Assembly (NCBI GenBank): GCA_902771225.1
Contig: CACXWH010000003.1
Coordinates: forward strand, 1-54,420
Length of the DNA: 54,420 nt
Direction: 5' to 3'
Source of the DNA: an uncultured Methanobrevibacter sp.
Lineage (GTDB): Archaea; Methanobacteriota; Methanobacteria; Methanobacteriales; Methanobacteriaceae
The first letter of the stretch is position 1; the number at the start of each line of letters is the position of its first letter. Positions 25,217 to 34,065 of the stretch are shown one piece after another. The translations under genes and the position numbers were made by a program. The notes below the pieces were generated by a model, which saw nothing but the letters and a program-made list of their open reading frames with translations, had not been told where the DNA came from and ran no database searches.

Positions 25217-25861
25217 TTATTCTCCTCCTTCTATTCTATTTTTATTCCATATCAAAAGGTCCGGTCTAAACTTATCTAATGCCATTAATACAATTACAGT
25301 TAATACTGCTTCGATTATTCCGATAAATATGTGGTATGTTACCATTGAAGCAATTCCTACTGTTAATGGGAATGTTCCAGCAATTGCCATTTCAATTGCA
25401 CATGCTAATGCTGCAACAACAGTTGCTAACCATGCACCAATACCGGCTGATGCATAGATTCCAAGTTTTCCTTTTAATGCTTTGAATGTGTATAGTCCAG
25501 TACATCCTCCAATTATTGCCATGTTCAATACATTTGCACCAAGTGCAGTAATTCCTCCGTCTCCAAAGACTAAGGCTTGGATAAGCAATACTACGGTAAA
25601 TACGAGAATTGCTGCTTCGGGTGCACAAAATATTATTGCTACTAATGCTCCACCTACCATGTGTCCACTTGTTCCAAATGGAATTGGCATGTTCATGGAC
25701 ATTATAGCAAAAATACCTGCTGCAAGTACTGCAAGAAGAGGAATACGTTTTTCATCGAGATTTTCTCTTGCCCATTTGCTAGCAAAATACAATCCAATGA
25801 TTAATATGATATAGTAGATTGCACATTGCCAGAATGGTATAAATCCATCAGGTATATGCAT
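25217..25861 (-). CDS. cbiM: Cobalt/nickel ECF transporter substrate-binding membrane protein CbiM
   Basis: A 214-residue membrane protein beginning MHIPDGF. This N-terminus loops back into the membrane and its His2 and amino group bind the metal in CbiM/NikM proteins, so the start is certain; GGAGG lies 7 bp before it. About six helices follow, with MNMPIPFGTSGHMVGG as a second conserved metal-site region. It heads the cbiMNQO operon. No cobalamin riboswitch is seen; instead the promoter carries GTATTAC boxes that also occur at the [Fe]-hydrogenase genes. That would fit a nickel or cobalt responsive regulator, and the substrate could be nickel. Confidence 0.93.
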   Translation of the reverse strand: MHIPDGFIPFWQCAIYYIILIIGLYFASKWARENLDEKRIPLLAVLAAGIFAIMSMNMPIPFGTSGHMVGGALVAIIFCAPEAAILVFTVVLLIQALVFGDGGITALGANVLNMAIIGGCTGLYTFKALKGKLGIYASAGIGAWLATVVAALACAIEMAIAGTFPLTVGIASMVTYHIFIGIIEAVLTVIVLMALDKFRPDLLIWNKNRIEGGE

Positions 25862-26017
25862 TTATTTTTCCTCCATTTAGTTGAAGTAATACTTTTTTAA
25901 TGTTTAAAAGCATTATTTCTTTTTAATTTTATCAAGTTTTAAAGATTTAAATTCAGTTTTACTAATGAATTTTCCTAAATTTTTCTTGATAATAAAGAAT
26001 TTTTCTTTTTTTTATAT

Positions 26018-26083
26018 ATAAAGATTATTAAAGTATTACTTTATACCTTATTTTTTTAAAAAAAGTATTACTTTTTTAATACT
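26018..26083 (-). promoter_or_regulatory. cbiM promoter with GTATTAC boxes
   Basis: A TATA box for the minus strand (TTTATATATAAA) lies at 26018-26030. Directly upstream is GTATTAC (26033-26039), and 32 bp further GTATTAC again (26065-26071), the latter part of the inverted repeat AGTATTA/TAATACT (26064-26083). The same seven bases occur four times in the hmd-hcgG intergenic region with near-equal spacing. A repressor bound here would cover the TATA/BRE. A further reverse copy lies at 25886-25892. Confidence 0.55.
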
Positions 26084-26113
26084 ATATGAATATTTTTTTT
26101 AATTTTTGTAATA

Positions 26114-27397
26114 CTAATTTGATAATGATTTAAAAATTATTATCATGTAAATAAAAATAGCTGTTGCAAAGTATAATAAAACTTGAATGTCTAATATTCC
26201 GGTTTCAACACCGAGGATGGAATAAGTTAATATTAGGCTATAAAGTCCAATGTAAAAATAATTTTTTGTTTTTCTCATTATTTTAAATCCAATACCTAAA
26301 ATAAATCCTAAAATACCCATTTCAATAGCCACACCTACTTTTCCGAAATCAGCTACCATCTGGCCGATTAATGTTGGTGTAATAGTTACTTCTGTTCTCC
26401 ATGCAATCAATTTGCCTATCATCATTCTAGGTCCAAGTTCACTTCCAGGTATTGCACTTGCAAGTAACTTGCCATGGGTTACACCGAAGTTTCCTCCTAT
26501 TATGTCAAGTAAACTCAAAACATGCAATGTGAAGTCTGCTCTACTTTTAAGTGTGTAAAATGGATCTATTGCATTACTTATTGTTAACTCATGGATTGAC
26601 CTGAAATATCCGATTCCGATAATTGCACCTATACCAATCAATGCACCTAAAACAACTTCCCATACAGCTATAATATTTCCATAGTATGCTATGATAATTA
26701 GTGAGAGTAATGCTGCAAGTAGTGGTGTCCTATAGCCTAGAGTTAATAAAAGTGAAACATCCATGGTGAGGAGAATTAGAAATCTGAATCTAACCTGTGA
26801 ACGGGTGATTTTTTTATCTTGAAAATCTTTTAGATAAACGCTCGCTAGAATACATGTTCCGGGAATTATTAAAAATACTGGCATGGTAAACATAGGTTTT
26901 AATAAATATCTAATGGATGGTTTTAATATAGGAACTCCGCCAACAGAAGCAATACTGATAAAGAAAAATCCGATACTTATTAATACCAAACAAAATCCAA
27001 TTGAATAAATGTCTCTTCTTTTAAAAATCAAAACATTATCCAGATTATTATTTAAAAAAAATCTGGGTAAAATTGCAGCACCAATAAAAAAGAACAAAAA
27101 TGCAATAATCAATGTTTCAAATAAACTCCAGGAGATAGGGGTCAATGAAAGCGATAGAAAGCTTGCAAATACAACTAAAACAATCAATGGATTAAATAAG
27201 TGATTTTTTAAAATATAACTCTTTTTCAAAAAGCTTAAAAAATTTTCACCAGGATACAATCCTTTAAAAAAGCTATTGACCCATTCATTTTCTATAAATC
27301 TGATGATTGAAAAAATGCTAGTAAATAAAAAGGATTTATGAAATTCATCATTTATTAAATTTAATAATGAGGTTAATTTAGAATAAATGAGGCTCAT
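26114..27397 (-). CDS. Oligosaccharide repeat-unit polymerase-like membrane protein
   Basis: A 427-residue polytopic membrane protein with about ten to twelve helices and a central loop carrying LTLGYRTPLLAALLS and, later, RADFTLHVLSLLDIIGGNFGVTHGKLLASA. Arginine-rich short motifs in loops between helices and this overall layout are like Wzy-type polymerases that join lipid-linked sugar repeat units outside the cell. In Methanobacteriales such proteins may serve surface polysaccharide or pseudomurein-associated glycans. It is followed after a 12-bp gap by nothing on its own strand and is preceded by the anchored protein gene (27410), with which it probably forms an operon. The family call is moderate. 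Confidence 0.6.
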   Translation of the reverse strand: MSLIYSKLTSLLNLINDEFHKSFLFTSIFSIIRFIENEWVNSFFKGLYPGENFLSFLKKSYILKNHLFNPLIVLVVFASFLSLSLTPISWSLFETLIIAFLFFFIGAAILPRFFLNNNLDNVLIFKRRDIYSIGFCLVLISIGFFFISIASVGGVPILKPSIRYLLKPMFTMPVFLIIPGTCILASVYLKDFQDKKITRSQVRFRFLILLTMDVSLLLTLGYRTPLLAALLSLIIIAYYGNIIAVWEVVLGALIGIGAIIGIGYFRSIHELTISNAIDPFYTLKSRADFTLHVLSLLDIIGGNFGVTHGKLLASAIPGSELGPRMMIGKLIAWRTEVTITPTLIGQMVADFGKVGVAIEMGILGFILGIGFKIMRKTKNYFYIGLYSLILTYSILGVETGILDIQVLLYFATAIFIYMIIIFKSLSN

Positions 27398-27409
27398 AAA
27401 TCACACAAC

Positions 27410-28186
27410 TTAAAATTTTTGGATATTTGTGACATTATAGTTATTTTTAATATTATCAATGTCATTATCACTACAGTTATATATTCTAATTGTTATTTCG
27501 TTTGTAATTCCATTAAAATTACCTAAAATTGGCGTTACTTGTGTTATTTCATCATTTGTTGCTCTAACAATATTTATTTGATTTGTTAATCCAGAATTAG
27601 AACCTTTAAATGAAATTCTTTCATCGTTTTTGAATAATATATTAATGATTTCTTGGAGTTTATTGGTTTCAAGTGAATGCATACTTACTGTTGTTGTAAT
27701 TTCATAAGTGGTATTATTGGAAATGCCTGAAACCAAATCATTAACTGATGTAATGTTTTTTGGAGTTGTTTTAATTTCAGTTAAATTAGAATACTTGTCT
27801 CCGTTTACCTCTAATGTCATACTTTTAATGTAGATGTCCGCATTAGGAACCTGATTGTAAAGTCCCACAATATAATCTTTCCCATTTGAGTTAACAAGAG
27901 CCTTTACATTACTTCCTTTTTCATCATCTAACCATTTGATATTTCCGGATAATGTAACTTCTTTCCCGTCAGTTGAATTATATCCGTATAAGGTCGTATT
28001 AACAATATAACCCTGCCTATAATAAGCCAAATATTTCTCAGTAATTTTATTTAATGTTGATGAATCATAAGAAGTTTTTTCATTAACTCCTTCATCTTTT
28101 GAGGAAATATGAATAAATGCAAAGACTATTGCACATATTACCAATATTATAATTACATAATCCACTATTGTAAATCTCTTCTTCAT
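27410..28186 (-). CDS. Membrane-anchored extracellular protein, DUF4330-like
   Basis: A 258-residue protein with one N-terminal membrane segment (VDYVIIILVICAIVFAFIHI, about residues 8-27) and a hydrophilic remainder rich in Asn, Thr and Ser that would lie outside the cell. The N-terminal pattern of Lys/Arg followed by a single helix and a beta-rich domain is like DUF4330 proteins. It has the same direction as the polymerase-like gene 12 bp downstream, so the pair may act together at the cell surface. Function unknown. Confidence 0.6.
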   Translation of the reverse strand: MKKRFTIVDYVIIILVICAIVFAFIHISSKDEGVNEKTSYDSSTLNKITEKYLAYYRQGYIVNTTLYGYNSTDGKEVTLSGNIKWLDDEKGSNVKALVNSNGKDYIVGLYNQVPNADIYIKSMTLEVNGDKYSNLTEIKTTPKNITSVNDLVSGISNNTTYEITTTVSMHSLETNKLQEIINILFKNDERISFKGSNSGLTNQINIVRATNDEITQVTPILGNFNGITNEITIRIYNCSDNDIDNIKNNYNVTNIQKF

Positions 28187-28195
28187 ATCTGATCA

Positions 28196-28363
28196 TTATT
28201 CTTCGTAAATCGCTCCAACAGGACAAACATCAACACATTCTCCACATGAATCACATTTGTCCGGGTCAATAATTACTTTATATGCTTTTTTTGTAATTGC
28301 TTCTTCCATACATACATCAATGCAATCTTCGCATATTCCACATTCTTCCATGTCTATAATCAT
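28196..28363 (-). CDS. Two-cluster 4Fe-4S ferredoxin, 55 aa
   Basis: A 55-residue protein with CGICEDCIDVC and CDSCGECVDVCP, the cysteine patterns of two [4Fe-4S] clusters; the first lacks the usual Pro after its fourth Cys (CM instead of CP). Small ferredoxins of this kind carry electrons for hydrogenases, pyruvate oxidoreductase and CO2 reduction. It lies 9 bp upstream of the anchored-protein gene on the same strand, which may be accidental. The start at 28363 gives the normal length; an internal ATG four codons later is also possible. Confidence 0.85.
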   Translation of the reverse strand: MIIDMEECGICEDCIDVCMEEAITKKAYKVIIDPDKCDSCGECVDVCPVGAIYEE

Positions 28364-28540
28364 CAATGTGCTACACCACGATTAAATTATCTGTTTAAGT
28401 ACTTTTAATATAACTATTTTTATATTTAATTTTCATAATATTTATAAATAGTATTTTTTGCTTAATTATCATTAATTTTGGCCGTATCTCATGGTTAATA
28501 CAAACATTTATATATTATAAAATCTAATATTTATAGTGTA

Positions 28541-28626
<86 letters not shown>

Positions 28627-28664
28627 ATCTTTTTAAATAATTTTTAATCTTTATTCTCGATTAT

Positions 28665-28737
28665 GCCTTAGTGGCTCAGGTGGTAGAGCGCTACCTTGGT
28701 AAGGTAGAAGTCGGGGGTTCGAATCCCCCCTAAGGCT
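28665..28737 (+). tRNA. tRNA-Thr (anticodon GGT)
   Basis: GCCTTAG pairs with CTAAGGC, followed by T as discriminator. The D arm reads TGGCTCAGGTGGTAGAGC, the anticodon stem-loop is CTACC-TTGGTAA-GGTAG with anticodon GGT, and the T arm has GGGGGTTCGAATCCCCC. CCA is not encoded. It lies 40 bp after tRNA-Leu and is probably transcribed with it; hcgF ends 8 bp further on, on the opposite strand. Confidence 0.97.
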
Positions 28738-28745
28738 TATAAAAT

Positions 28746-29306
28746 CTATTTTTCAATTATTTCAGTATTTTTTAAATTTTTTATTTCGTCAATTTTATCG
28801 TTTAAAAAAAGTAGTATTATATTGATGGCTTTTTTTATTCCACTATTTTGTCTTTGAAATAATTCTTCACTTTTATTTTCCCGTAAATCACTATAAACGT
28901 CACTTGTTGTTGTTATTTCATAGTTTGGGGTGATGATGGTAACGGCTCCATGGCCTATTCCTGCAGTTGTTCCAATTGCAATATCGCAGTCAGTAAGTTC
29001 CATAACTGCTTTTGCCATAACTTTGCTGGTTTTTTTATCTCCCACCTCATCATAAACCTTAATTCCTTTTATAAGATAATCTGGTTCTGGGGGGTTTTTT
29101 ACATTTAAAATATCATTCATGGCATCTATTGTCGGTATAAATAAACTGCAGATGACGGATAATTCATTATAATCAAAATTTCCATATCCACTAATGTTTT
29201 CAATGTATCTACTCCCAAAGTTTCCTTCGTAATTTTGAGCAAGCGCATGCAGTTCTAAACCAATTTTTCCATGAGTAAAACACTCTGCAGTAGCTATTTT
29301 AATCAT
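28746..29306 (-). CDS. hcgF: FeGP cofactor biosynthesis protein HcgF (UPF0254)
   Basis: A 186-residue protein beginning MIKIATAECFTHGKIG. Cys9 in this segment is the residue that forms a thioester with guanylylpyridinol in characterised HcgF proteins, and it is present. Further conserved stretches are ECFTHGKIGLE and IGTTAGIGHGAV. HcgF works with HcgE in activating the carboxyl group that becomes the acyl ligand to iron in the [Fe]-hydrogenase cofactor. It is the last gene of the hmd-hcgABCDEF run, overlapping hcgE by 8 bp. Confidence 0.9.
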   Translation of the reverse strand: MIKIATAECFTHGKIGLELHALAQNYEGNFGSRYIENISGYGNFDYNELSVICSLFIPTIDAMNDILNVKNPPEPDYLIKGIKVYDEVGDKKTSKVMAKAVMELTDCDIAIGTTAGIGHGAVTIITPNYEITTTSDVYSDLRENKSEELFQRQNSGIKKAINIILLFLNDKIDEIKNLKNTEIIEK

Positions 29307-29952
29307 ATTTATCTCTTAAAAGTTTTAATGCATTTATTGTTATGATTTTTGCAACTTCATCTAAAACATATGGGGTTATAGGTTCGTTGTCTTTGATTAA
29401 TTTGTGTGTTGTTAATATTAAATGATTTTCTGTAATTCCTTGAGCCCTTAACTCTTCAATAGCAGGATTGTTGTTGTCGTATTCAGATATGTCTTTAATT
29501 TCAATGTCTTCATTACCAAAACCAAATATTCCTGCAGTTCCAATGGTTTTAGCACCTATTTTCTGAGCATGTTTTATAATTTCTGCTGCTGTTGATATTG
29601 TATTTCCTCCAGCTATAACTATTATTACAACATCACCATCTATTAATTCAATATTTTCTTTAGTAATGTATTCGGTATGGCTTTTAATTATTCTAAAGTC
29701 TTCATCATGAGTGCATATTCTTTTTAAGAAATCTGGCTTTGCCTCTCCAATTTCTGCTCCATTAAGAGTAAATATTACATCTCCTCCGGAGATTTTCTGT
29801 CCGTCAAATGCGGAAATCATTTTCGGTCCGCCTCTATGGACTTGCATTAAATTAATGCATATTCTCAAACCTAATCTTCCACACCCAACAAGATCAATTT
29901 TTCCTTTAGGTACTAATTTGTCTTCTATTTTCTGTATTTCATCAACACTCAT
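29299..29952 (-). CDS. hcgE: FeGP cofactor biosynthesis protein HcgE (ThiF/E1-like)
   Basis: A 217-residue protein of the E1/ThiF fold with nucleotide-binding LVGCGRLGLRICINL near the N-terminus and a GGNTISTAAEI loop. HcgE adenylylates the carboxyl group of guanylylpyridinol with ATP and passes it to HcgF. The ATG at 29952 is preferred, since GGAGTG lies 8 bp upstream; a GTG at 29961 would add three residues. It overlaps hcgD by 11 bp and hcgF by 8 bp, the tight coupling typical of this cluster. Confidence 0.9.
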   Translation of the reverse strand: MSVDEIQKIEDKLVPKGKIDLVGCGRLGLRICINLMQVHRGGPKMISAFDGQKISGGDVIFTLNGAEIGEAKPDFLKRICTHDEDFRIIKSHTEYITKENIELIDGDVVIIVIAGGNTISTAAEIIKHAQKIGAKTIGTAGIFGFGNEDIEIKDISEYDNNNPAIEELRAQGITENHLILTTHKLIKDNEPITPYVLDEVAKIITINALKLLRDKYD

Positions 29953-30649
29953 TTTTTTCACACTCCATTGGGGGTTTATTAATTATTTCACAGTCAATAT
30001 TTAATTCATCGACGATTTTTTTTAAATAATCAAGGCCTGGAAGCTCACTGTTGTGATGACCTAAATCAATCAATATCAAATTTAAATTTATTGCTAAAAT
30101 TGCCGTTTTTTGAGTCAAATCTCCGGAAATTAGCATATCAATATCTTTGTCTTTAGCTAATTTAATGTGTTCTGGGTTTTTTAAACCAAATCCTGAAATA
30201 ACTGCTATTCTTTGAATTATTTCATTTTCATCCGGTTTATTTACAATATTAAATGAATTGAAATTAGTCAAAATTTGTTCTTTTAATTCTTTATAGGTTA
30301 AATTAGATTCACATATTCTTCCAATATTTGTATTTTTATCAAAAGATTCTATAATATTTAAATTCAGGCTGTTTGCAAGTGCTTCATTAGCACCACCATC
30401 GATAATATCCCAATTTGAATGTATTGTGAAAGTTGGTGTCTTCGGATTGAATAATGGGGGGTGGTGTGTAATAAGTAATGTATCTTTAGAATAATTGTCA
30501 TCTTGTGGGTGCAAGTCCATAAATATTTTTATGGAAGTTATTTCTTGTGTTAAATCATATTTTCCCATCAAACCAACTTTATCATTGCTTAAAGCCAAAT
30601 CTTGCGGTATTTTATTATTTAAAAATTCTATAATTTCATTAAGTTTCAT
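29942..30649 (-). CDS. hcgD: FeGP cofactor biosynthesis protein HcgD (Nif3-like)
   Basis: A 235-residue Nif3-family protein. LLITHHPPLF is the first metal-binding motif and LIDLGHHNSELPG the second, which together form the dinuclear iron site of this fold. HcgD is thought to deliver iron for the FeGP cofactor. It starts directly after the hcgC stop (30650) and overlaps hcgE by 11 bp. The C-terminus is cysteine-bearing (PPMECEKNEC). Confidence 0.9.
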   Translation of the reverse strand: MKLNEIIEFLNNKIPQDLALSNDKVGLMGKYDLTQEITSIKIFMDLHPQDDNYSKDTLLITHHPPLFNPKTPTFTIHSNWDIIDGGANEALANSLNLNIIESFDKNTNIGRICESNLTYKELKEQILTNFNSFNIVNKPDENEIIQRIAVISGFGLKNPEHIKLAKDKDIDMLISGDLTQKTAILAINLNLILIDLGHHNSELPGLDYLKKIVDELNIDCEIINKPPMECEKNEC

Positions 30650-31435
30650 TTAAATCATTTTTGATTTGATTTTATCTAATTCATTCTGCATTATTTCGTC
30701 AGGGCTGATTTGATTAATGGTCGATATTTTAACTGCTTGTTTGTCTGTTAATTCAATAAACTTATCAATATTTTTTTCTTTAAATATGATTTCTTCAAAA
30801 AATCCCATTTCACAAGCACTATAAAGAACACCGTCCTTTTTAGATATTTCATTTAGTGTGTTTGTTAAAACACCTATTGTTAGTGTCATGGTTCCTGAAG
30901 TTTTAGTATTGATACCTTTTGTTTTTAAGATTGCTTTATTTGATGATTTAGCAGCATTCAACCGATTTTGGATATTGTTTTTTTTCTTTAATAGTTCATC
31001 ATTATCTTCAGCTACAGGGTCTTCTATTAGGAATGCTTTAACATTAAATTTTGAGGATTGTTCAATATTGATGCCTCCAAAACCTGTTGTATCAATAACA
31101 ACATTTCCACTATATATTAAATCTAAATCAGATGAAAATTTTACTTTATTTTTAAGTTCTCCACCAATAGAGGTATACAGTAGTTCTTCTAAATGCGGAT
31201 AAATGTCAATTAATGTAATGTTTGTGTATTTTTCACTTAATTTTTTAATAATTCCCACACCAGTAAAATAAGTGCCTATGACGATGATTTTTTCATCTAA
31301 ACTGAGATTTAGATTTTCAATATAGTCAAAGCATGCTTGTGACTTTTTATTAATGATATTATTAAAAATATCAATCAATTTGATTTCAGATTTTATTGTT
31401 AATACTTCTTCAGTAATGCCTGTGTCAATATCCAT
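30650..31435 (-). CDS. hcgC: FeGP cofactor biosynthesis methyltransferase HcgC
   Basis: About 261 residues in a Rossmann-like arrangement: IIVIGTYFTGVGIIKKL forms the nucleotide/SAM loop and VVIDTTGFGGI lies at the end of a later strand, matching HcgC (DUF1188). HcgC methylates the pyridinol ring of the cofactor precursor. The ATG at 31435 is chosen because AAGTGAT, overlapping the hcgB stop, is a proper ribosome binding site 4 bp before it; an upstream in-frame start at 31474 would lie inside hcgB. Confidence 0.88.
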   Translation of the reverse strand: MDIDTGITEEVLTIKSEIKLIDIFNNIINKKSQACFDYIENLNLSLDEKIIVIGTYFTGVGIIKKLSEKYTNITLIDIYPHLEELLYTSIGGELKNKVKFSSDLDLIYSGNVVIDTTGFGGINIEQSSKFNVKAFLIEDPVAEDNDELLKKKNNIQNRLNAAKSSNKAILKTKGINTKTSGTMTLTIGVLTNTLNEISKKDGVLYSACEMGFFEEIIFKEKNIDKFIELTDKQAVKISTINQISPDEIMQNELDKIKSKMI

Positions 31436-31439
31436 TTTA

Positions 31440-31913
31440 TCACTTTTCAAATCCGATTTTTTCAAGTGCTTCACATGCTTCGTTGTATACTGCTTCTTCT
31501 ATTGGTTTTTGGTGTATTGCATGTGAAGGGGAAGTTCCACAGGTCAATATTCTTCCTTTATTGTCAATAAAAATTAAAAGTGAACCTGAACCTGGAATTC
31601 CAAGCCGTCCTCTTGCGATAATTAAATCAGCATCACTTTGATCAAGAGCCATATATGCTTTTGCAAGGGCAGGGATTCTGCTTGTGTCTGCAATATTGGT
31701 GTTGATATGAAGTATTTCTGCAGTATGCAAATTATATTCACTTAAAACTTGATTTAAAACTTTCACTTTAATTCCGTTTTTGTTTGGAATATAAATTTTT
31801 TGTGCATTTTTGATATAATCTTGAATTTCTTTGATTTCTTCAAGAGTATCCCCAAATCTGCAATTATTTTCAGATTCTTCAAATGCATTTTTAATCATTT
31901 TTTCAAATGCCAT
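31440..31913 (-). CDS. hcgB: Guanylyltransferase HcgB of FeGP cofactor synthesis
   Basis: A 157-residue protein of the DUF3236/HcgB family, whose members are about 155-160 residues. Recognisable parts are ADLIIARGRLGIPGSGSLL and LTCGTSPSHAIH. HcgB joins GMP from GTP to the pyridinol, forming guanylylpyridinol. It lies 24 bp downstream of hcgA and 4 bp before hcgC. Confidence 0.9.
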   Translation of the reverse strand: MAFEKMIKNAFEESENNCRFGDTLEEIKEIQDYIKNAQKIYIPNKNGIKVKVLNQVLSEYNLHTAEILHINTNIADTSRIPALAKAYMALDQSDADLIIARGRLGIPGSGSLLIFIDNKGRILTCGTSPSHAIHQKPIEEAVYNEACEALEKIGFEK

Positions 31914-31937
31914 AATATCATATTTTAAAAAAAGAGA

Positions 31938-32936
31938 TTAAATAATTTGAGGTATTAAATCTAATTTTTCAATAACATCAACTACTTTGTTATAATTGCC
32001 GTAATTAGGAGAACCTACTCCTTTAACTTCATGAGGGTAATTATCTGCAATAACAGTAGCTAAATTATTTGCACCGGCTTTAAGTGAAAACTCTACATTT
32101 TCAGGACCTACTGTTGGTGTTGGCATGGTAATTGTAATTTCCGGATACATTATGCGTGTAATTGCCACCATTTTTAATTGTTCTTTTAGTGGAAATGCCG
32201 GATAATTTGCCATTGGTGTATCTGGATATGGGTTAAATCCCATTATGGGTATTTCTTCTAATGTTTTAAAGTTTGATAAATAACGTAAATGTTTGATTCT
32301 GTCTTCTTTACTTTCACCGAGTCCCAATAATAATCCTGAAGATAATCCAATTCCTGCATCACTTACTCTTTTACAGGTTAATATTCTTTGATTAAGAGAG
32401 TCTCCGGGTTTTCTTTGATAGAATACATCTTCATTTATTGTTTCTAAATTACAACAAATAGTATCCACTCCCAGATTAGATAACTCCTCAACTGCTTTTT
32501 CTGTTAAATCTCCACCAACATTAACAAGAATTTCCAGATTTGAGTTTTCTTTCACGATTTTGCATGCATTGACTGCTTGTTTTCCTTTATAGCCATATCC
32601 TCCAGAACAGCTTACGCGAGGAATATGTGCTTCTTGGATGGATTTGACTGCACTTAATATTTCACCATTGGATTTATAAAATGCATTATAGTATCCTGTT
32701 GAAGATGTTTCTTCTGCAAATCCACAATATTCGCACCTAGGTTGAATTTGACATTTATTGGTGAGATGAACTGTTGATGTTAATTTAATTACTTTTGATT
32801 GATTATCTCTTATTTCACAAGCTGTTTTGAATAATTTTTCTAATTCTTTTTCATCATCATTATTTAACAATTCTAAAAATTCATTATCAGTTAATTCTTT
32901 CCCTTGTTTTGCTTTATTTAAAATTTCATCAATCAT
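31938..32936 (-). CDS. hcgA: Radical SAM enzyme HcgA of FeGP cofactor synthesis
   Basis: A 332-residue radical SAM protein related to BioB. Its cluster motif is NKCQIQPRCEYC, a CX5CX2C spacing that marks HcgA and differs from the standard CX3CX2C. VSCSGGYGYKG is the SAM-binding GGE-like region and later parts (GLLLGLGESKEDRI) match BioB/HydE-like barrels. It is thought to build the pyridinol ring. It is separated from hmd by 115 bp carrying two strong hairpins, and is the first of the six hcg genes on this strand. Confidence 0.92.
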   Translation of the reverse strand: MIDEILNKAKQGKELTDNEFLELLNNDDEKELEKLFKTACEIRDNQSKVIKLTSTVHLTNKCQIQPRCEYCGFAEETSSTGYYNAFYKSNGEILSAVKSIQEAHIPRVSCSGGYGYKGKQAVNACKIVKENSNLEILVNVGGDLTEKAVEELSNLGVDTICCNLETINEDVFYQRKPGDSLNQRILTCKRVSDAGIGLSSGLLLGLGESKEDRIKHLRYLSNFKTLEEIPIMGFNPYPDTPMANYPAFPLKEQLKMVAITRIMYPEITITMPTPTVGPENVEFSLKAGANNLATVIADNYPHEVKGVGSPNYGNYNKVVDVIEKLDLIPQII

Positions 32937-32962
32937 TTACATCCGACCTAAATAAAAATTAG

Positions 32963-33039
32963 TAACTTATTTTTTAATAGCTAAGTTGCTTCAACGATTA
33001 AAAAATAAGTTAAATAATTGTTGGATAAACCAACAATTA
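32963..33039 (-). terminator. Tandem hairpins between hmd and hcgA
   Basis: Reading away from hmd, the first hairpin has 10-bp arms TAATTGTTGG (33015-33024) and CCAACAATTA (33030-33039) with a 5-nt loop. The second has perfect 16-bp arms, TAACTTATTTTTTAAT (32963-32978) and ATTAAAAAATAAGTTA (32997-33012), with an inner GTTG/CAAC. Each is followed by T-rich sequence. They could end most transcripts after hmd while letting some reach hcgA, or stabilise the hmd message after cleavage. Confidence 0.65.
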
Positions 33040-33051
33040 AAACTTATATGT

Positions 33052-34065
33052 TTATTTGTCTTTTCCTAAATAATCTAATACGGTAGGTACGATTTCAGCT
33101 AAAGAACCGAAGTTCATTGAGTCAGCAGTACCTAATAATGCAGCAGGGTTTAAAGCATCGTCCATTTTGTCGATACCTTCATCTTGCATTAATGCAGTTA
33201 CATTGGATAATGCTTCATAAGCCATACTTTGTGCAAATCCAGCAGGTGCACCTAAGATTTGGGTAACTGTGTCTCTGTAAGCTAAGATACCTGCATAGGT
33301 AATTGCAGTTACTGCGGAACACATATCACATACAGGACCAACCATGTTAGCAGGTAATGTGAATGCGGATCCTCTTGCTTTTTGACCTAAGTCCATTAAT
33401 GTGTCGATAGATGCTTGGTCTGCAAAACCTTCTGCAATGTAAACTTGTCCTTTCATTTCAGGTACAGCACCAGGGTGGTAGGAAGCTACGTTTACATTTT
33501 TACCTAAGTCTTCAAAGATTTTATTTAATCCAGGAGTTGGGATAGTACATGCGTGGGTTACGATTGCACCGTCTTTGATATCTTCAGCGAAGTTTTTGAT
33601 GATGTCAGGTTGCATTCCTCCTTCTGGTAACCAGGTCATAACCCAGTCAGCGTCAGCAACAGCTTCGGAATCATCGTTTAAACATTTCATTCCTAAGTCT
33701 TCTGGGTGGGTAAAGTGAATAGCACCTTTGGATGGTTTAGGTACGGTTTCAGCTAATTTACCTACTTTTTCTCTGATTGCAGGCATTACTTCTTCAGGGT
33801 TACCTGCTTTGTGAGCTGCAATAACTTCTGCGTAATCGAAGTCATCTACTACAGTAAAGTCGCCGTCAAATATCGGGTCGGATACAACTACTTCGTCAAC
33901 ACCAGCTAATTCTAATAATTCTGCACCCATTTCGATGGTTGAATGAGTCATTGAGATGTTTTCTTTTCCGGTTGCTTCTGCAACTTCACAAGCTCTTGAG
34001 AAGTTGGTAATTCCACTTGCAGCATGGGTTCTGTAACATCCTGCACCTAAAATTGCTACTTTCAT
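33052..34065 (-). CDS. hmd: [Fe]-hydrogenase Hmd (H2-forming methylene-H4MPT dehydrogenase)
   Basis: Hmd catalyses the reversible reduction of methenyl-H4MPT with H2 in CO2-reducing methanogenesis, using an iron-guanylylpyridinol cofactor and no nickel. From the MKVAILGAGC start the protein has 337 residues. His14 (YRTHAASG) is the catalytic-site histidine, and HACTIP at Cys173 supplies the iron ligand (Cys176 in M. jannaschii). The Rossmann domain comes first, then a helical dimer domain with GPVCDMCSA. AAAGGAGAT lies 6 bp before this ATG. A second in-frame ATG at 34125, with AAGGAG before it, would add a 20-residue lysine-rich leader; a third, at 34167, is weaker. It is probably a highly expressed gene with a long leader. 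Confidence 0.97.
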   Translation of the reverse strand: MKVAILGAGCYRTHAASGITNFSRACEVAEATGKENISMTHSTIEMGAELLELAGVDEVVVSDPIFDGDFTVVDDFDYAEVIAAHKAGNPEEVMPAIREKVGKLAETVPKPSKGAIHFTHPEDLGMKCLNDDSEAVADADWVMTWLPEGGMQPDIIKNFAEDIKDGAIVTHACTIPTPGLNKIFEDLGKNVNVASYHPGAVPEMKGQVYIAEGFADQASIDTLMDLGQKARGSAFTLPANMVGPVCDMCSAVTAITYAGILAYRDTVTQILGAPAGFAQSMAYEALSNVTALMQDEGIDKMDDALNPAALLGTADSMNFGSLAEIVPTVLDYLGKDK

